64,000 nucleotides of DNA, taken from NCBI GenBank assembly GCA_027533385.1, contig JAPZUE010000011.1, forward strand, positions 1-64,000. The letters are read 5' to 3'. Origin of the DNA: Rhizobium sp. (GTDB lineage Bacteria; Pseudomonadota; Alphaproteobacteria; Rhizobiales; Rhizobiaceae). Both the position numbers and the translations under genes were made by a program. The notes under the pieces were generated by a model that did not search any database, was not told the origin of the DNA, and worked only from the letters and a program-made list of their open reading frames with translations. Shown one piece after another: positions 53,456 to 62,949 of this stretch. Numbering within the stretch: the stretch's first letter is position 1; each line of letters begins with the position of its first letter.

Positions 53456-54223
53456 CTAGACCTTGGACATCCAGGCCAGTCCCTCTCGGGTTCCGGTGGC
53501 CGGACGGTATTCGCAGCCAACATAGCCCTGATAGCCGATCGCATCGATCTCAGCGAAGATCCGGCGGTCATCGAGTTCGCCGGAGAGCGGCTCGTGGCGC
53601 TCGGGCACCGAGGCAATCTGGATATGGCCGATGACGGGTGCCATCTGTCGCAGCGCCACGATCACGTCGCCATGCAGGATCTGCCGATGGTAGACGTCGA
53701 ACTGCAGTTTCAGATGGCTCGCATCCATCTCGTCGATGAAATTGCATGCGCGATCGAAGTCGTTGAGGAAGTAGCCGGGCATGTCGCGCCCGTTGATCGG
53801 CTCGATCACAAGACCGATGCCGGCCTCGCCTGTGGAATCGACGGCGCGTTTCAGGTTGGTGCGATAGGTTGCGATCGCGGCCGGATCGCTGGCGGGTGCC
53901 AGGCCCGCCATCATGTGCAGCAGCGGCGTGCCGATGACCTTGGCATAGGTTATGGCAGTCTCCAGCGCGTCCGCAAATTCCCCCTCGCGCCCAGGAAGGG
54001 CCGCCAGGCCGCGCTCGCCGGCTACCCAGTCACCCGGCGGCATGTTGAACAGTGCCTGGGCAAGGCCGGCAGCCTGCAGACGTTCCGCGACGATTTCGGC
54101 GGGATGGTCATAGGGAAAGAGATATTCGACTGCCGCAAAGCCGCACTCCGTCGCTGCCGCGAAACGGTCGAGGAAGGGCACTTCGTTGAACATCATCGTC
54201 AGATTGGCAGCAAACTTCGGCAT
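53456..54223 (-). CDS. hyi: Hydroxypyruvate isomerase (Hyi)
   Basis: A 255-residue TIM-barrel isomerase with a Hyi-like sequence throughout: MPKFAANLTMMFNEVPFLDRF at the N-terminus, GLVIEPINGRDMPGYFL with the catalytic glutamate, FDVYHRQILHGD, and GCEYRPATGTREGLAW with the second glutamate near the C-terminus. It interconverts hydroxypyruvate and tartronate semialdehyde, a step of glyoxylate and allantoin/urate-derived carbon assimilation. This fits a neighbourhood of nitrogen-compound hydrolases. Transcribed away from the BMP importer operon. Confidence 0.9.
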   Translation of the reverse strand: MPKFAANLTMMFNEVPFLDRFAAATECGFAAVEYLFPYDHPAEIVAERLQAAGLAQALFNMPPGDWVAGERGLAALPGREGEFADALETAITYAKVIGTPLLHMMAGLAPASDPAAIATYRTNLKRAVDSTGEAGIGLVIEPINGRDMPGYFLNDFDRACNFIDEMDASHLKLQFDVYHRQILHGDVIVALRQMAPVIGHIQIASVPERHEPLSGELDDRRIFAEIDAIGYQGYVGCEYRPATGTREGLAWMSKV

Positions 54224-54587
54224 GTCCGTCCTCTCCCTCCATGCCTGCTTGCTTGAGAAGCCTTATCCGTGCCGGCAGGACGAACAGCTGTAGCGTGGCG
54301 TCTGAAATCGACAAGAAAAACTTGGCACAAGGGCTGATGGCGGAGCCGCTGCAGCAAGCAGTTTCGGCAAGCCCGGTCGGGCTGGCCAGGCCGGTTTTAG
54401 GGATGACGTCCGTTGCTGTCCAATCTTCGCCATCCAGACCAGGTCCTGCTTCTCTGGTTCCCTGCTTCCGGGCTGGGATTGCCACCAAAAGCTCTTTGTC
54501 TATTTTTTGCCCAAGGCCCGTTCTTGACACTTTTTTGGGCTTGCCTTACCCCTTTAAACCAATTGGTAAAAAAATGGGGAACCGCCA
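54224..54587. other. Divergent intergenic region (364 bp)
   Basis: No gene is supported. AGCCCGGTCGGGCT (54370-54383) is a short inverted repeat. TTGACA at 54534-54539 could be a -35 for the rightward operon, but I see no good -10 at 16-18 bases. The palindrome ACCAATTGGT follows and is listed separately. Confidence 0.4.
54558..54567. promoter_or_regulatory. Possible operator palindrome upstream of BMP importer operon
   Basis: The 10-bp perfect palindrome ACCAATTGGT lies 20 bases before the first start codon, between TTTAA and a run of A. Position and symmetry suit a repressor site, and similar half-sites (TTGGT/ACCAA) are bound by GntR-family regulators. No regulator gene lies next to this operon. 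Confidence 0.4.
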
Positions 54588-55574
54588 ATGTCCAGAGAAA
54601 TCCTGATCTCCCGGCGCAGCATTCTTGCGTCCGGTCTTGCCCTGAGTGCCTCGACTTTCATTCCCGCAGCGCGCGCCGCGACACCGATCAAGGTGGCCGG
54701 TATTCACGGTTCTCCCGTTGAAAATGCCTGGAATTCCGTGCTCCACAAGGCGCTGCAGGAAGCTGCGGCTGAAGGGGCCATCGAATATGTCTTCTCTGAA
54801 GGCGTGTCCGGCACTGACTATCCGCGCGCCATGCGCGAATATGCCGAGCAGGGTGCCAAGCTGATCATCGGCGAAACGTTCCCGGTTGAGAAACAGGCTC
54901 GCGAAGTGGCGGTCGACTATCCCGAGACGGCCTTCGTCATGGGCTCCAGCGGCCAGCAGTCCGGTGACAATTTCGGCGTGTTTGGCACCTGGAACTTCGA
55001 CGGCGCCTATCTTGCCGGCATGCTGGCAGGCAAGATGACGAAGTCGAACGTTGTCGGTTCGGTCGGCGCCATGCCGATCCCGGAAGTCAACATGCTGATC
55101 AATGCCTTCGCCGCCGGCGTCAAGGCGGTCAATCCCGACGCCAAGCATCTCGTCACCTTCATCGGCACCTTCTTCGATCCGCCGAAGGCGCGCGAGGCCG
55201 GTCTTGCCCAGATCGATGCCGGCGCCGACATTCTCTTCGGCGAGCGCATCGGCACCGCCGATGCCGCCAAGGAGCGCGGAATCAAGTCGATTGGCTCGCT
55301 GATCGACTATACGCCGCGTTATCCGGAAACGGTCTTCGCCAACGCGCTGTGGAACTTCCGCCCGATCCTCAATGCCGCCATCGCCGATGTTGCGGCCGGC
55401 AAGCCGACGGGCCGCGACTACACTGCCTATGGCCTGATGAAGGAAGGCGGCAGCGACATCGTTTACGTCAAGGGCGTGGCGCCTGCCGATGCCGAAGCGG
55501 CTATGGAGGCCAAGCGGGCCGAGATCAAGGCCGGCACGTTTGAGGTTCCGAAGGTGATGGACGAGCCGAAGTAA
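54588..55574 (+). CDS. BMP-family ABC transporter substrate-binding protein
   Basis: A 328-residue binding protein of the basic-membrane-protein class that serves nucleoside-type importers. A twin-arginine-like signal (SRRSILASGLALSASTF) ends near ARA-ATPIK; no lipobox is present. GIHGSPVENAWNS, GETFPVEKQAREVA, and GTWNFDGAYLAGMLAG are core blocks. It is followed by an amidase, then the matching ATPase and two permeases. The ligand may be a purine/pyrimidine-like or amide compound. Confidence 0.88.
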   Translation: MSREILISRRSILASGLALSASTFIPAARAATPIKVAGIHGSPVENAWNSVLHKALQEAAAEGAIEYVFSEGVSGTDYPRAMREYAEQGAKLIIGETFPVEKQAREVAVDYPETAFVMGSSGQQSGDNFGVFGTWNFDGAYLAGMLAGKMTKSNVVGSVGAMPIPEVNMLINAFAAGVKAVNPDAKHLVTFIGTFFDPPKAREAGLAQIDAGADILFGERIGTADAAKERGIKSIGSLIDYTPRYPETVFANALWNFRPILNAAIADVAAGKPTGRDYTAYGLMKEGGSDIVYVKGVAPADAEAAMEAKRAEIKAGTFEVPKVMDEPK

Positions 55575-55582
55575 GCCCGTCC

Positions 55583-56992
55583 ATGCGTTCAGACGCAACG
55601 GATCTGGCAGAGGCGATCGGCTCAGGTCGCCTCTGTGCCGTCGAGGCCATGCAGGCCGCCCTGGCATCGGCGCAACGGCATGAAGGCCTCGGCGCCATCG
55701 CCCATCTCGATGCGGAGCAGGGGCTGGATGCGGCCCGAGCATTCGACGCCCTATCGATTGATGCCCCTGAAAAGCGTGTGATGGCCTTCGGCGGTGTGCC
55801 GACTTTGGCCAAGGATCTCGGCGGTCCATTTGCCGGTTTTCCGGTCGCAGCCGGCTCTCGGCTCATCGGTCGTCGCGGTGGTCATGTCGACTCCGATCTC
55901 GCCGAAAGGTTCCGTGCAGCCGGCCTCTGTCTGTTCGGCCTGACCACCAGTCCCGAATTCGGCCTCTCGCTTGCCAGCGAGCCCGAGATCGGTCCGATTG
56001 CTCGCAATCCGCTTGCACCGATATTGTCCGCAGGTGGCTCGTCAGGAGGGGCGGCGGCGGCCGTGGCTTCGGGGATCGTGTCGATCGCACACGCGACCGA
56101 TGCCGGTGGTTCGATCCGGGTCCCTGCGGCCTGTTGCGGTCTGGTCGGTCTCAAACCGAGCCGAGGTCTTGTGCCGGCTGGCCCTCATTTCGGCAATCAC
56201 CTGGGTGGGATCGCCACGGAACTCGCGATCTGCCGTTCGGTGCGCGATACCTCAGCCATGCTGGCAGCCCTTGCGGGGAATGCCCGCGGTCCCTTTCCAC
56301 CGGTCGCGTTGGTGGAAACGCCCAATGGGCGGATGCGCATTGGGGTCCTTAGCGAGACCGGATCCGACCATCCGACAAGGCCTGAGCGCTGTGCTGTCAT
56401 CGAGGAGGCCGCGCGCCGGCTTGAGCGTGACGGCCATGTCCTGGTACCGGTCGCCTTCAGTCAGATCGAGGCCATCGCTGCAATCAGCCGCCGGGCCTTC
56501 GTCGACATTGTTTGCATCAATCTCGCCGAGACGATCACGCGCTTCGATCTCGATGTGACGCGGACCGAGCGTTTGACCCAGGCGGTGATCGAACGGGGGC
56601 TTTCGCTCTCGGCGCGTAGCCTCTGGCAGAGCCTTAATGCCATGGTGCTGGTCAGCCGTGATCTATGGCGGCTGTTCGATCGACTGGACTGCCTGATATC
56701 ACCGATCCTGGCCTCGGCACCGCTGCCGATTGGCAGCTTTCCCAGCGATCATGCCGACACCGAGCTGCATTTTGAACGCATGGCGGCGTTTGCGCCGCTG
56801 GCGGCGCTCGCCAATGCTTCCGGCTTTCCGGCGATCACGTTGCCGTTCGGGGCTGACGAGGACGGGCTGCCTTTGCCGGTGCAGATGATGGCCCCGATGG
56901 GGGCGGATGCTTTGCTCTTGCGGCTCGCCGCCGTGCTGGAGCAGGATGGCCGCTGGCAGCATCGCTTTCCCGTTGCAGGATTGCCCGCATGA
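55583..56992 (+). CDS. Amidase-signature family hydrolase
   Basis: A 469-residue amidase. The Ser-cisSer-Lys triad is visible: lysine 77 in PTLAKDLGG, cis-serine 154 in GGSSGGAAAAVASG, and nucleophile serine 177 in DAGGSIRVPAACCGLVGLKPSRG. It would hydrolyse an amide bond of a compound brought in by the surrounding importer. It begins 8 bases after the binding-protein stop and overlaps the ATPase gene by 4 nt. Confidence 0.9.
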   Translation: MRSDATDLAEAIGSGRLCAVEAMQAALASAQRHEGLGAIAHLDAEQGLDAARAFDALSIDAPEKRVMAFGGVPTLAKDLGGPFAGFPVAAGSRLIGRRGGHVDSDLAERFRAAGLCLFGLTTSPEFGLSLASEPEIGPIARNPLAPILSAGGSSGGAAAAVASGIVSIAHATDAGGSIRVPAACCGLVGLKPSRGLVPAGPHFGNHLGGIATELAICRSVRDTSAMLAALAGNARGPFPPVALVETPNGRMRIGVLSETGSDHPTRPERCAVIEEAARRLERDGHVLVPVAFSQIEAIAAISRRAFVDIVCINLAETITRFDLDVTRTERLTQAVIERGLSLSARSLWQSLNAMVLVSRDLWRLFDRLDCLISPILASAPLPIGSFPSDHADTELHFERMAAFAPLAALANASGFPAITLPFGADEDGLPLPVQMMAPMGADALLLRLAAVLEQDGRWQHRFPVAGLPA

Positions 56993-58509
56993 ACACACCC
57001 GTTCTCGAAATATCAGGTGTCAGCAAGCGTTTCGGCCAGACGCTGGCCAATGACGACATCTCGCTTTGCCTCGGCAAGGGCGAAATTGTCGCCCTTCTCG
57101 GTGAAAACGGTGCCGGCAAGACGACATTGATGAGCATCCTGTTCGGCCACTACGTGCCGGATGCCGGCCGTGTTCGTGTCGATGGTCGTGACCTGCCGCC
57201 GGGGAAGCCGCGCGCTGCAATCCGTGCCGGGATCGGCATGGTCCACCAGCATTTCTCGCTCGCGCCGAACCTGACTGTCCTGGAGAATGTCACGACCGGA
57301 ACCGAAAGCCTCTGGTCGCTCCGGTCTCGTCGGACGCAGGCCCGCGCCCGGCTGCTTTCGATCGCCGAGCGCTTCGGCCTGAAGGTCGATCCGGATGCCC
57401 GCCTCGGCGATCTCTCTGTCGGCGAACAGCAGCGGGTGGAGATCCTCAAGGCGCTTTATAACGACGCCCGGATTTTGGTGCTCGATGAGCCGACCGCCGT
57501 CCTGACCCAGATCGAGGCAGAGCGGCTGTTTGCAACGCTGAAGGACATGGCCGCCCAGGGTCTGTCGCTGATCTTCATCTCGCACAAGCTGGACGAGGTG
57601 ATGTCGACGGCTGACCGTATCGTGGTCCTGCGCGGTGGGCGGCATGTCGCTGAACGCCTGGCTGCTGAGACGAGCAAGGCCGAGCTTGCCGAACTGATGG
57701 TCGGGCGCACGGTCACGCGGCCGGTGCGGGAGCCTTCCACGCCCGGCGATATCGTGCTTGAGGCCGCTGCCGTTACCGTGCGTGTCGGCGGGGTCGACCG
57801 GCTGAAGGCAATCGATTTCCGGCTGCGGGCCGGCGAGGTGCTCGGCATCATCGGCGTGTCCGGCAATGGCCAGGCAAGCCTTGCCCAATTGCTCTCCGGC
57901 ACGCTGGCAAAGACCTCCGGTGACCTCTTGCTGTTCGGCCAGGCGGTCGGCGCTCTCTCGGTCGCTGATGTGGTGGCGCAGGGCATCGGCCGCATTCCCG
58001 AGGACCGCAACAAGGATGGCGTGATCGGCGAAATGGCGATCTGGGAAAATGTCGTCCTCGAACGTCTGGCGGATTTTTCTAAGCACGGTCTGGTGCAGCG
58101 CGCGTCCGGGAAGGCGCTCGCCCAGCGCGTGATCGACCAGTTCGACGTGCGTGGCGGAAGCCCGGCAAGCCGCATTCGGCTCCTGTCCGGTGGCAACATG
58201 CAGAAACTGATCCTCGGCCGTAACCTGATCAACCGTCCGCGCATCCTGCTTGCGGCCCAGCCAGCCCGAGGGCTCGACGAGGGAGCGGTGGCGGCGGTGC
58301 ATGAACGCATCCTTGAGGCTCGGCGGCAGGGCACGGCGGTGCTGTTGATATCCGAGGATCTCGACGAGGTCATGGCGCTTGCCGATCGTATCCAGGCGAT
58401 CGTTGGCGGACGGCTTTCGCCGCCGATCCCGGCAGAGGAAGCTTCGGCGCGCAGGCTTGGCCTGATGATGTCCGGCGAATGGGAAAAAGAGGTCGTCAAT
58501 GCGGTTTGA
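56989..58509 (+). CDS. ABC transporter ATPase with two nucleotide-binding domains (nucleoside type)
   Basis: A 506-residue dual ATPase. Domain 1: Walker A GENGAGKTT, signature LSVGEQQRVEILKAL, Walker B ILVLDEPTAVLT, switch ISHKLDE. Domain 2: degenerate Walker A GVSGNGQASL, signature LSGGNMQKLILGRNL, and Walker B ILLAAQPARGLD. A weakened second site is normal for ribose/nucleoside importers. Coupled to the amidase (ATGA) and overlapping the permease by 11 nt. Confidence 0.92.
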   Translation: MNTPVLEISGVSKRFGQTLANDDISLCLGKGEIVALLGENGAGKTTLMSILFGHYVPDAGRVRVDGRDLPPGKPRAAIRAGIGMVHQHFSLAPNLTVLENVTTGTESLWSLRSRRTQARARLLSIAERFGLKVDPDARLGDLSVGEQQRVEILKALYNDARILVLDEPTAVLTQIEAERLFATLKDMAAQGLSLIFISHKLDEVMSTADRIVVLRGGRHVAERLAAETSKAELAELMVGRTVTRPVREPSTPGDIVLEAAAVTVRVGGVDRLKAIDFRLRAGEVLGIIGVSGNGQASLAQLLSGTLAKTSGDLLLFGQAVGALSVADVVAQGIGRIPEDRNKDGVIGEMAIWENVVLERLADFSKHGLVQRASGKALAQRVIDQFDVRGGSPASRIRLLSGGNMQKLILGRNLINRPRILLAAQPARGLDEGAVAAVHERILEARRQGTAVLLISEDLDEVMALADRIQAIVGGRLSPPIPAEEASARRLGLMMSGEWEKEVVNAV

Positions 58510-59548
58510 GCGGCGCGAACATCGTTCGGTTGCGCTCGTGGTGGCGACACCGCTGATCGCCATCCTCACGGCGCTGGCCATTGCCGGCGTGCTGATTGCA
58601 CTGGCGGGCGCGCCGGTCCTGGAGGCCTATTGGGGCATCGTCAAGGGCGCATTCGGCTCCCGGCTCTCGGCCACAGAGACGCTGACGCGGGCGACACCGC
58701 TGATCCTCACCGGGCTCGCGGCGGCCGTCGCCTTTCGGGCGCGCCTCTGGAATATCGGCGCCGAGGGGCAGCTCTATCTCGGCGCGATCACGGTGGCTGC
58801 GGTCAGCTCGCAGTTGGTCGGCGACTGGCCGCCCGCCCTGCAGATTCCGGTGCTGCTGCTCCTTGGAGCGGTGGCGGGCATGCTCCTCCTTCTCGTGCCG
58901 CTTTGGCTACGCTTGCGGTTTTCGGTCGACGAAGTGGTTACGACGCTGCTCCTCAATTTCGTCGCCGTGCTTTTTGTCTCGATGCTGATCGATACGGTGC
59001 TGAAGGATCCGATGGCCTTCGGCTGGCCGCAGTCACAGCCGGTTGCCGAGGCTGGCATGCTGCCCCAACTGCTGGCCCGTTCTAGGCTCAATCTGGGTTT
59101 GGTCATTGCGCTGGTGCTCGCCGTCATGCTTGCCTTTGTCCAGTCGCGCACCGTCTTTGGCATGCAGTCCCGGGCTGCGGGTCTCAATCCCCAGGCTGCG
59201 ACCTTTGCCGGTGTCCCGCTTGGCCGTACTCTCGTTGCCGTCGCCTGCCTCTCCGGCGGACTTGCGGGGCTGGCCGGTGCCGTCGAGGTCATGGGCGTGA
59301 CGGGCTATGTCACCACCGATCTGTCGCCGGGTTACGGTTATTCCGGCATCGTGGTTGCGATGCTTGCCAATCTCAATCCGCTCGGCGTCGTGCTTGCCTC
59401 GCTCTTCACCGCCACGATGTTTGTTGGCGCCGACGGGATGAGCCGCAGCATGGGCATCCCGAGCTATATCGCCGACGTCATCGTTGCCCTCTCGCTGCTG
59501 ACCATGCTGATCGCCGTCTTCTTTACCCAGTATAGGATCCGCCGATGA
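58499..59548 (+). CDS. Nucleoside-type ABC permease 1
   Basis: A 349-residue permease of the BMP-linked family (YufP/NupP-like). It has about nine hydrophobic helices, with FRARLWNIGAEGQLYLGAI and the conserved SRAAGLNPQAATFAGV loop, and GYGYSGIVVAMLANLNPLG. It begins 11 bases inside the ATPase gene and overlaps the second permease by 4 nt. Confidence 0.9.
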   Translation: MRFERREHRSVALVVATPLIAILTALAIAGVLIALAGAPVLEAYWGIVKGAFGSRLSATETLTRATPLILTGLAAAVAFRARLWNIGAEGQLYLGAITVAAVSSQLVGDWPPALQIPVLLLLGAVAGMLLLLVPLWLRLRFSVDEVVTTLLLNFVAVLFVSMLIDTVLKDPMAFGWPQSQPVAEAGMLPQLLARSRLNLGLVIALVLAVMLAFVQSRTVFGMQSRAAGLNPQAATFAGVPLGRTLVAVACLSGGLAGLAGAVEVMGVTGYVTTDLSPGYGYSGIVVAMLANLNPLGVVLASLFTATMFVGADGMSRSMGIPSYIADVIVALSLLTMLIAVFFTQYRIRR

Positions 59549-60489
59549 ACGAGGTTGTCGATATCATCGCCTCTGCCGGTCTCTGGGGTGCGGTCCTCAG
59601 GATCGCAACGCCGCTCATTCTCGGCACGCTCGGCGCGTTGCTCTGCGAGCGGGCAGGGGTTCTCAATCTTGGCATCGAGGGCATCATGACCTTCGGCGCG
59701 ATGATCGGCTGGCTGGCCGTCTACAACGGCGCGGACCTGTGGACGGGCTTCCTGATTGCGGCCTTGTCCGGGGCCGTGTTCGGGCTGCTGCATTCCGTGC
59801 TGACGGTCACGCTCGGCCTGTCCCAGCATGTTTCCGGGCTCGGGGTCACCTTGTTTGCCTCAAGCTTCGGTTATTACGTTTTCCGCCTGCTTGTGCCCGT
59901 CGCGGGCACGCCTCCGACCATTGAGCCCTTCCAGCCGATTTCGATCCCGGGTTTGAGCGACCTGCCTTTCGTCGGCCCTGCATTCTTCGCCCAGACACCG
60001 CCGACCTATCTCGCAATCCTGCTCGCGCTGCTGCTTGCCTATGTCATCTTCCGTACACCGCTCGGGCTTGCGATCCGCATGACGGGCGAGAACCCGCATG
60101 CCGCTGAAGCCCAGGGTATCAATCCGATGGTGATCCGTTACGGCGCGGTCATGGTCGGTAGCGCGCTGATGGGCATGGCCGGAGCCTTTCTGACACTCTC
60201 GGCGTTCAACAGCTTCTTCCCCACCATGGTGCAGGGGCGCGGATGGATCTGCATTGCCCTGGTTGTCTTCGCCTCGTGGCGGCCGGAGCGCGCCCTGCTC
60301 GGAGCCTTGCTCTTCGCCTTCTTCGACGCCTTCCAGTTGCGCCTGCAGACCACGCTCGGCGGAACTGTGCCCTATCAGCTCTTCCTGATGATCCCCTATG
60401 TCCTGTCGATCGCGGCACTTGCCGTCATGGCGCGCCGTGCCCGCGTTCCCCAGGCCCTGATGCAACCCTACCGGCGCGGCGAGCGCTGA
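59545..60489 (+). CDS. Nucleoside-type ABC permease 2
   Basis: A 314-residue partner permease (YufQ/NupQ-like). AGVLNLGIEGIMTFGAM is the hallmark block, with MTGENPHAAEAQGINPMVIRYGAV and QGRGWICIALVVFASWRPERALLGALLF. About eight hydrophobic helices. Its stop is followed by the amidohydrolase after 16 bases. Confidence 0.9.
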   Translation: MNEVVDIIASAGLWGAVLRIATPLILGTLGALLCERAGVLNLGIEGIMTFGAMIGWLAVYNGADLWTGFLIAALSGAVFGLLHSVLTVTLGLSQHVSGLGVTLFASSFGYYVFRLLVPVAGTPPTIEPFQPISIPGLSDLPFVGPAFFAQTPPTYLAILLALLLAYVIFRTPLGLAIRMTGENPHAAEAQGINPMVIRYGAVMVGSALMGMAGAFLTLSAFNSFFPTMVQGRGWICIALVVFASWRPERALLGALLFAFFDAFQLRLQTTLGGTVPYQLFLMIPYVLSIAALAVMARRARVPQALMQPYRRGER

Positions 60490-60505
60490 AGCCAAGAGGT
60501 TCCCG

Positions 60506-61795
60506 ATGTTCGATCTGATCGTGAGAAACGCCAATCTGCCCGATGGCCGCCAGGGTTTTGACATCGGACTTGCCGGCGGTCGTATCACCGCCATCGAGAA
60601 AAATCTGCAGGCAGCCGCTGGCGAGGAGATTGATGCGACCGGTCGCCTCGTCAGTCCGCCCTTCTGCGATCCGCATTTCCACATGGATGCGACGCTGTCG
60701 CTCGGCATGCCGCGGATGAATGTATCCGGTACGCTGCTTGAGGGCATTGCGCTCTGGGGCGAATTACGACCGCTCCTGACCAAGGAGGCCCTGGTCGATC
60801 GCGCCTTGCGCTACTGCGATCTTGCCGTGTCCCAGGGGCTGCTCTTCATCCGCAGCCATGTGGATACCTCTGATCCGCGTCTGGTGACGGCGGAAGCCCT
60901 GATCGAGGTGCGCGAGCGGGTGGCGCCCTACATCACCCTGCAGCTCGTGGCCTTTCCCCAGGACGGCTACTACCGGGCGCCCGAAGGCGCAAAATCGCTT
61001 GAGCGCGCGCTCGACATGGGGATCGACATCGTCGGCGGCATTCCGCATTTCGAGCGCACCATGGATGAGGGACGGCTATCGCTGGAAGCACTGTGCCGGA
61101 TTGCGGCAGAGCGTGGCCTGCCGGTCGATATCCATTGCGACGAGACCGACGATCCGATGTCGCGTCATATCGAGACGCTCGCGGCTGAAACCATCCGCTA
61201 CGGTCTGCAGGGTCGGGTCGCCGGGTCGCATCTGACCTCGATGCATTCCATGGACAATTATTATGTCTCCAAGCTCATCCCGCTGATGGCCGAGGCGAAG
61301 ATCAACGTCATCCCAAATCCGCTGATCAACATCATGCTGCAGGGGCGGCACGACACCTATCCGAAGCGGCGCGGACTTACCCGCGTGCGCGAACTCATGG
61401 CAGCCGGGCTTAACGTCTCCTTCGGCCAGGACTGCACCATGGACCCCTGGTATTCGATGGGCTCTGCCGACATGCTCGAAGTTGGCCACATGGCGATCCA
61501 TGTGGCGCAGATGGGGGGCATCGAAGACAAGAAGCAGGTCTTCGACGCTCTGACCGTCAATTCGGCGAAAACCATGGGCCTCGAAGGATACGGGATCGAG
61601 GTCGGCTGCAAGGCTGACCTGGTGATTCTGCAGGCGGCTGATGTGATCGAGGCGCTCAGACTGAAGCCAACCAGGCTCTGCGTCATCAAGTCTGGTAAGG
61701 TCATCTCGCGTAGCGCACCGCGCATCGGCGAGCTCTTCCTGGCGGGGCGCCCCGAAAGGATCGACCCGGGCCTCGACTATGTGCCACGAGCCTAA
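60506..61795 (+). CDS. Cytosine-deaminase-like amidohydrolase 2
   Basis: A 429-residue metal-dependent hydrolase. Metal motifs are DPHFHMDATLS, HVDTSD, DIHCDETDD, GSHLTSMHSMDN and FGQDCTMDPWYSMG with the catalytic aspartate. It is related to cytosine/isoguanine deaminases and to the protein at 47135 in overall plan but distinct in detail (HFHMD rather than HTHLD; GSH in place of GHC). As the last gene of the importer-amidase operon it probably acts on the imported heterocycle or on the amidase product. Confidence 0.88.
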   Translation: MFDLIVRNANLPDGRQGFDIGLAGGRITAIEKNLQAAAGEEIDATGRLVSPPFCDPHFHMDATLSLGMPRMNVSGTLLEGIALWGELRPLLTKEALVDRALRYCDLAVSQGLLFIRSHVDTSDPRLVTAEALIEVRERVAPYITLQLVAFPQDGYYRAPEGAKSLERALDMGIDIVGGIPHFERTMDEGRLSLEALCRIAAERGLPVDIHCDETDDPMSRHIETLAAETIRYGLQGRVAGSHLTSMHSMDNYYVSKLIPLMAEAKINVIPNPLINIMLQGRHDTYPKRRGLTRVRELMAAGLNVSFGQDCTMDPWYSMGSADMLEVGHMAIHVAQMGGIEDKKQVFDALTVNSAKTMGLEGYGIEVGCKADLVILQAADVIEALRLKPTRLCVIKSGKVISRSAPRIGELFLAGRPERIDPGLDYVPRA

Positions 61796-61881
61796 TTGCT
61801 TTGTGGCGACAGGCCTTGTCCGCTGGCTCTGGTCTGATCCCGCCAGATACTCCGCTGTCTCCGGTCTCCCATATCCCCTGT

Positions 61882-62949
61882 TTACTGTTGCCAGCCATTG
61901 GCCAGCGCATGATCAGTCGGCAGCGGAAGGGTGACGATTCTGGCATTTCGGGCGGAATCGTAGAGTGCGGTGATCAGTTCGATGGAGTGCTCGGCCTCTG
62001 CAAAGACCGGAAGGTAGAGATCGTGTTCCCCGTTCAGCCTTTGCCAAATGTCTGCGAATTGCCCGGCGAAGCGTTCGCGCACGACCGGCACGGTCGCGAG
62101 TACGGCGTCGAACTCGGCCTGGCGTGCGGGATCGGTTGCGGTGAAAATCCAGGGACCGGCCCCGACATGGTAGGGCTCTGTGCCTGACGTGATCGTGACG
62201 TGCTCGAAGCAAGCGCGGAAGCGTGACTTGCTTCCGGCGGCCCCCAGCGTGATCGAGGATGTGACCAGCGCCCCCTCGACCGTTTGCATGCTGATGGCGG
62301 CACAGTCCTCGGTTTCGATCGGATTGACGCGCGTATCGATAAAGGCGGCGACGGAACGGATGTTGCCGGCCAGTAGCGTCACCAGATTATGGGCATGGAT
62401 GGCATGGCTGACGATTGCGCCCCCCAATTCGCCTTTCCAGCTGCCCCGCCAGCGTTCGGCATAATAGTCCGGCCCGCGCTGCCAGTGGGTCTCCAGAGCC
62501 ATGACATAGGGTTTTCCGAGCATCCCCTTTTCCCGCAGCGCGTGGGCTGCCCGATAGCCGGCACCATAGCGATACTGGAACACCGGAAAGACCTGACGTC
62601 CGGCGCGCGATGCCGCCGCCGCAATCCGGGCAACATCGGCCATGGAGCCGGCGATCGGCTTCTCGCAGACCACATGCTTGCCGGCATCGAGTGCCGCAAT
62701 CGTCATGGGGGCATGCAGGTGTGGCGGCAGGCAGATGTCGACGAGGTCGACGCTCTGGTCTGCGAAGACCTCCGCCACAGCGGTGACGGGTCTTGCTCCC
62801 TGGGCAAGCTTGGCCCCTGCTGAAGCCTTTACCGGGTCGAGATCGCAGACATAGACGACTTCGTAATGATCCGGCAATGCGGCATAGCCCGAGATATGCG
62901 ACCTGCCGATGCCTGCACCCAGAACCGCCACTTTGATGGGCTTGCTCAT
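61882..62949 (-). CDS. Gfo/Idh/MocA family oxidoreductase
   Basis: A 355-residue dehydrogenase. VAVLGAGIGRSHISGY is the Rossmann start, HVVCEKPIAGS the EKP motif, and GGAIVSHAIHAHNLVTLLAG the substrate-domain histidine region. It would oxidise or reduce a sugar, inositol or similar ring alcohol with NAD(P). It overlaps the upstream Gfo/Idh gene by 4 nt. It is convergent with the amidohydrolase operon, and 86 bases without a T-tract hairpin separate them. Confidence 0.9.
   Translation of the reverse strand: MSKPIKVAVLGAGIGRSHISGYAALPDHYEVVYVCDLDPVKASAGAKLAQGARPVTAVAEVFADQSVDLVDICLPPHLHAPMTIAALDAGKHVVCEKPIAGSMADVARIAAAASRAGRQVFPVFQYRYGAGYRAAHALREKGMLGKPYVMALETHWQRGPDYYAERWRGSWKGELGGAIVSHAIHAHNLVTLLAGNIRSVAAFIDTRVNPIETEDCAAISMQTVEGALVTSSITLGAAGSKSRFRACFEHVTITSGTEPYHVGAGPWIFTATDPARQAEFDAVLATVPVVRERFAGQFADIWQRLNGEHDLYLPVFAEAEHSIELITALYDSARNARIVTLPLPTDHALANGWQQ

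Noticed and set aside
54546..55829. Long antisense open frame over the BMP binding-protein gene
   Set aside because: It is a shadow of the high-GC plus-strand gene; the plus frame has a signal peptide and family motifs, the antisense frame has none.
57013..58581. 522-codon antisense frame opposite the dual ATPase gene
   Set aside because: The plus strand carries clear Walker and signature motifs in the correct order; the antisense product is rich in R/H/D and matches nothing.
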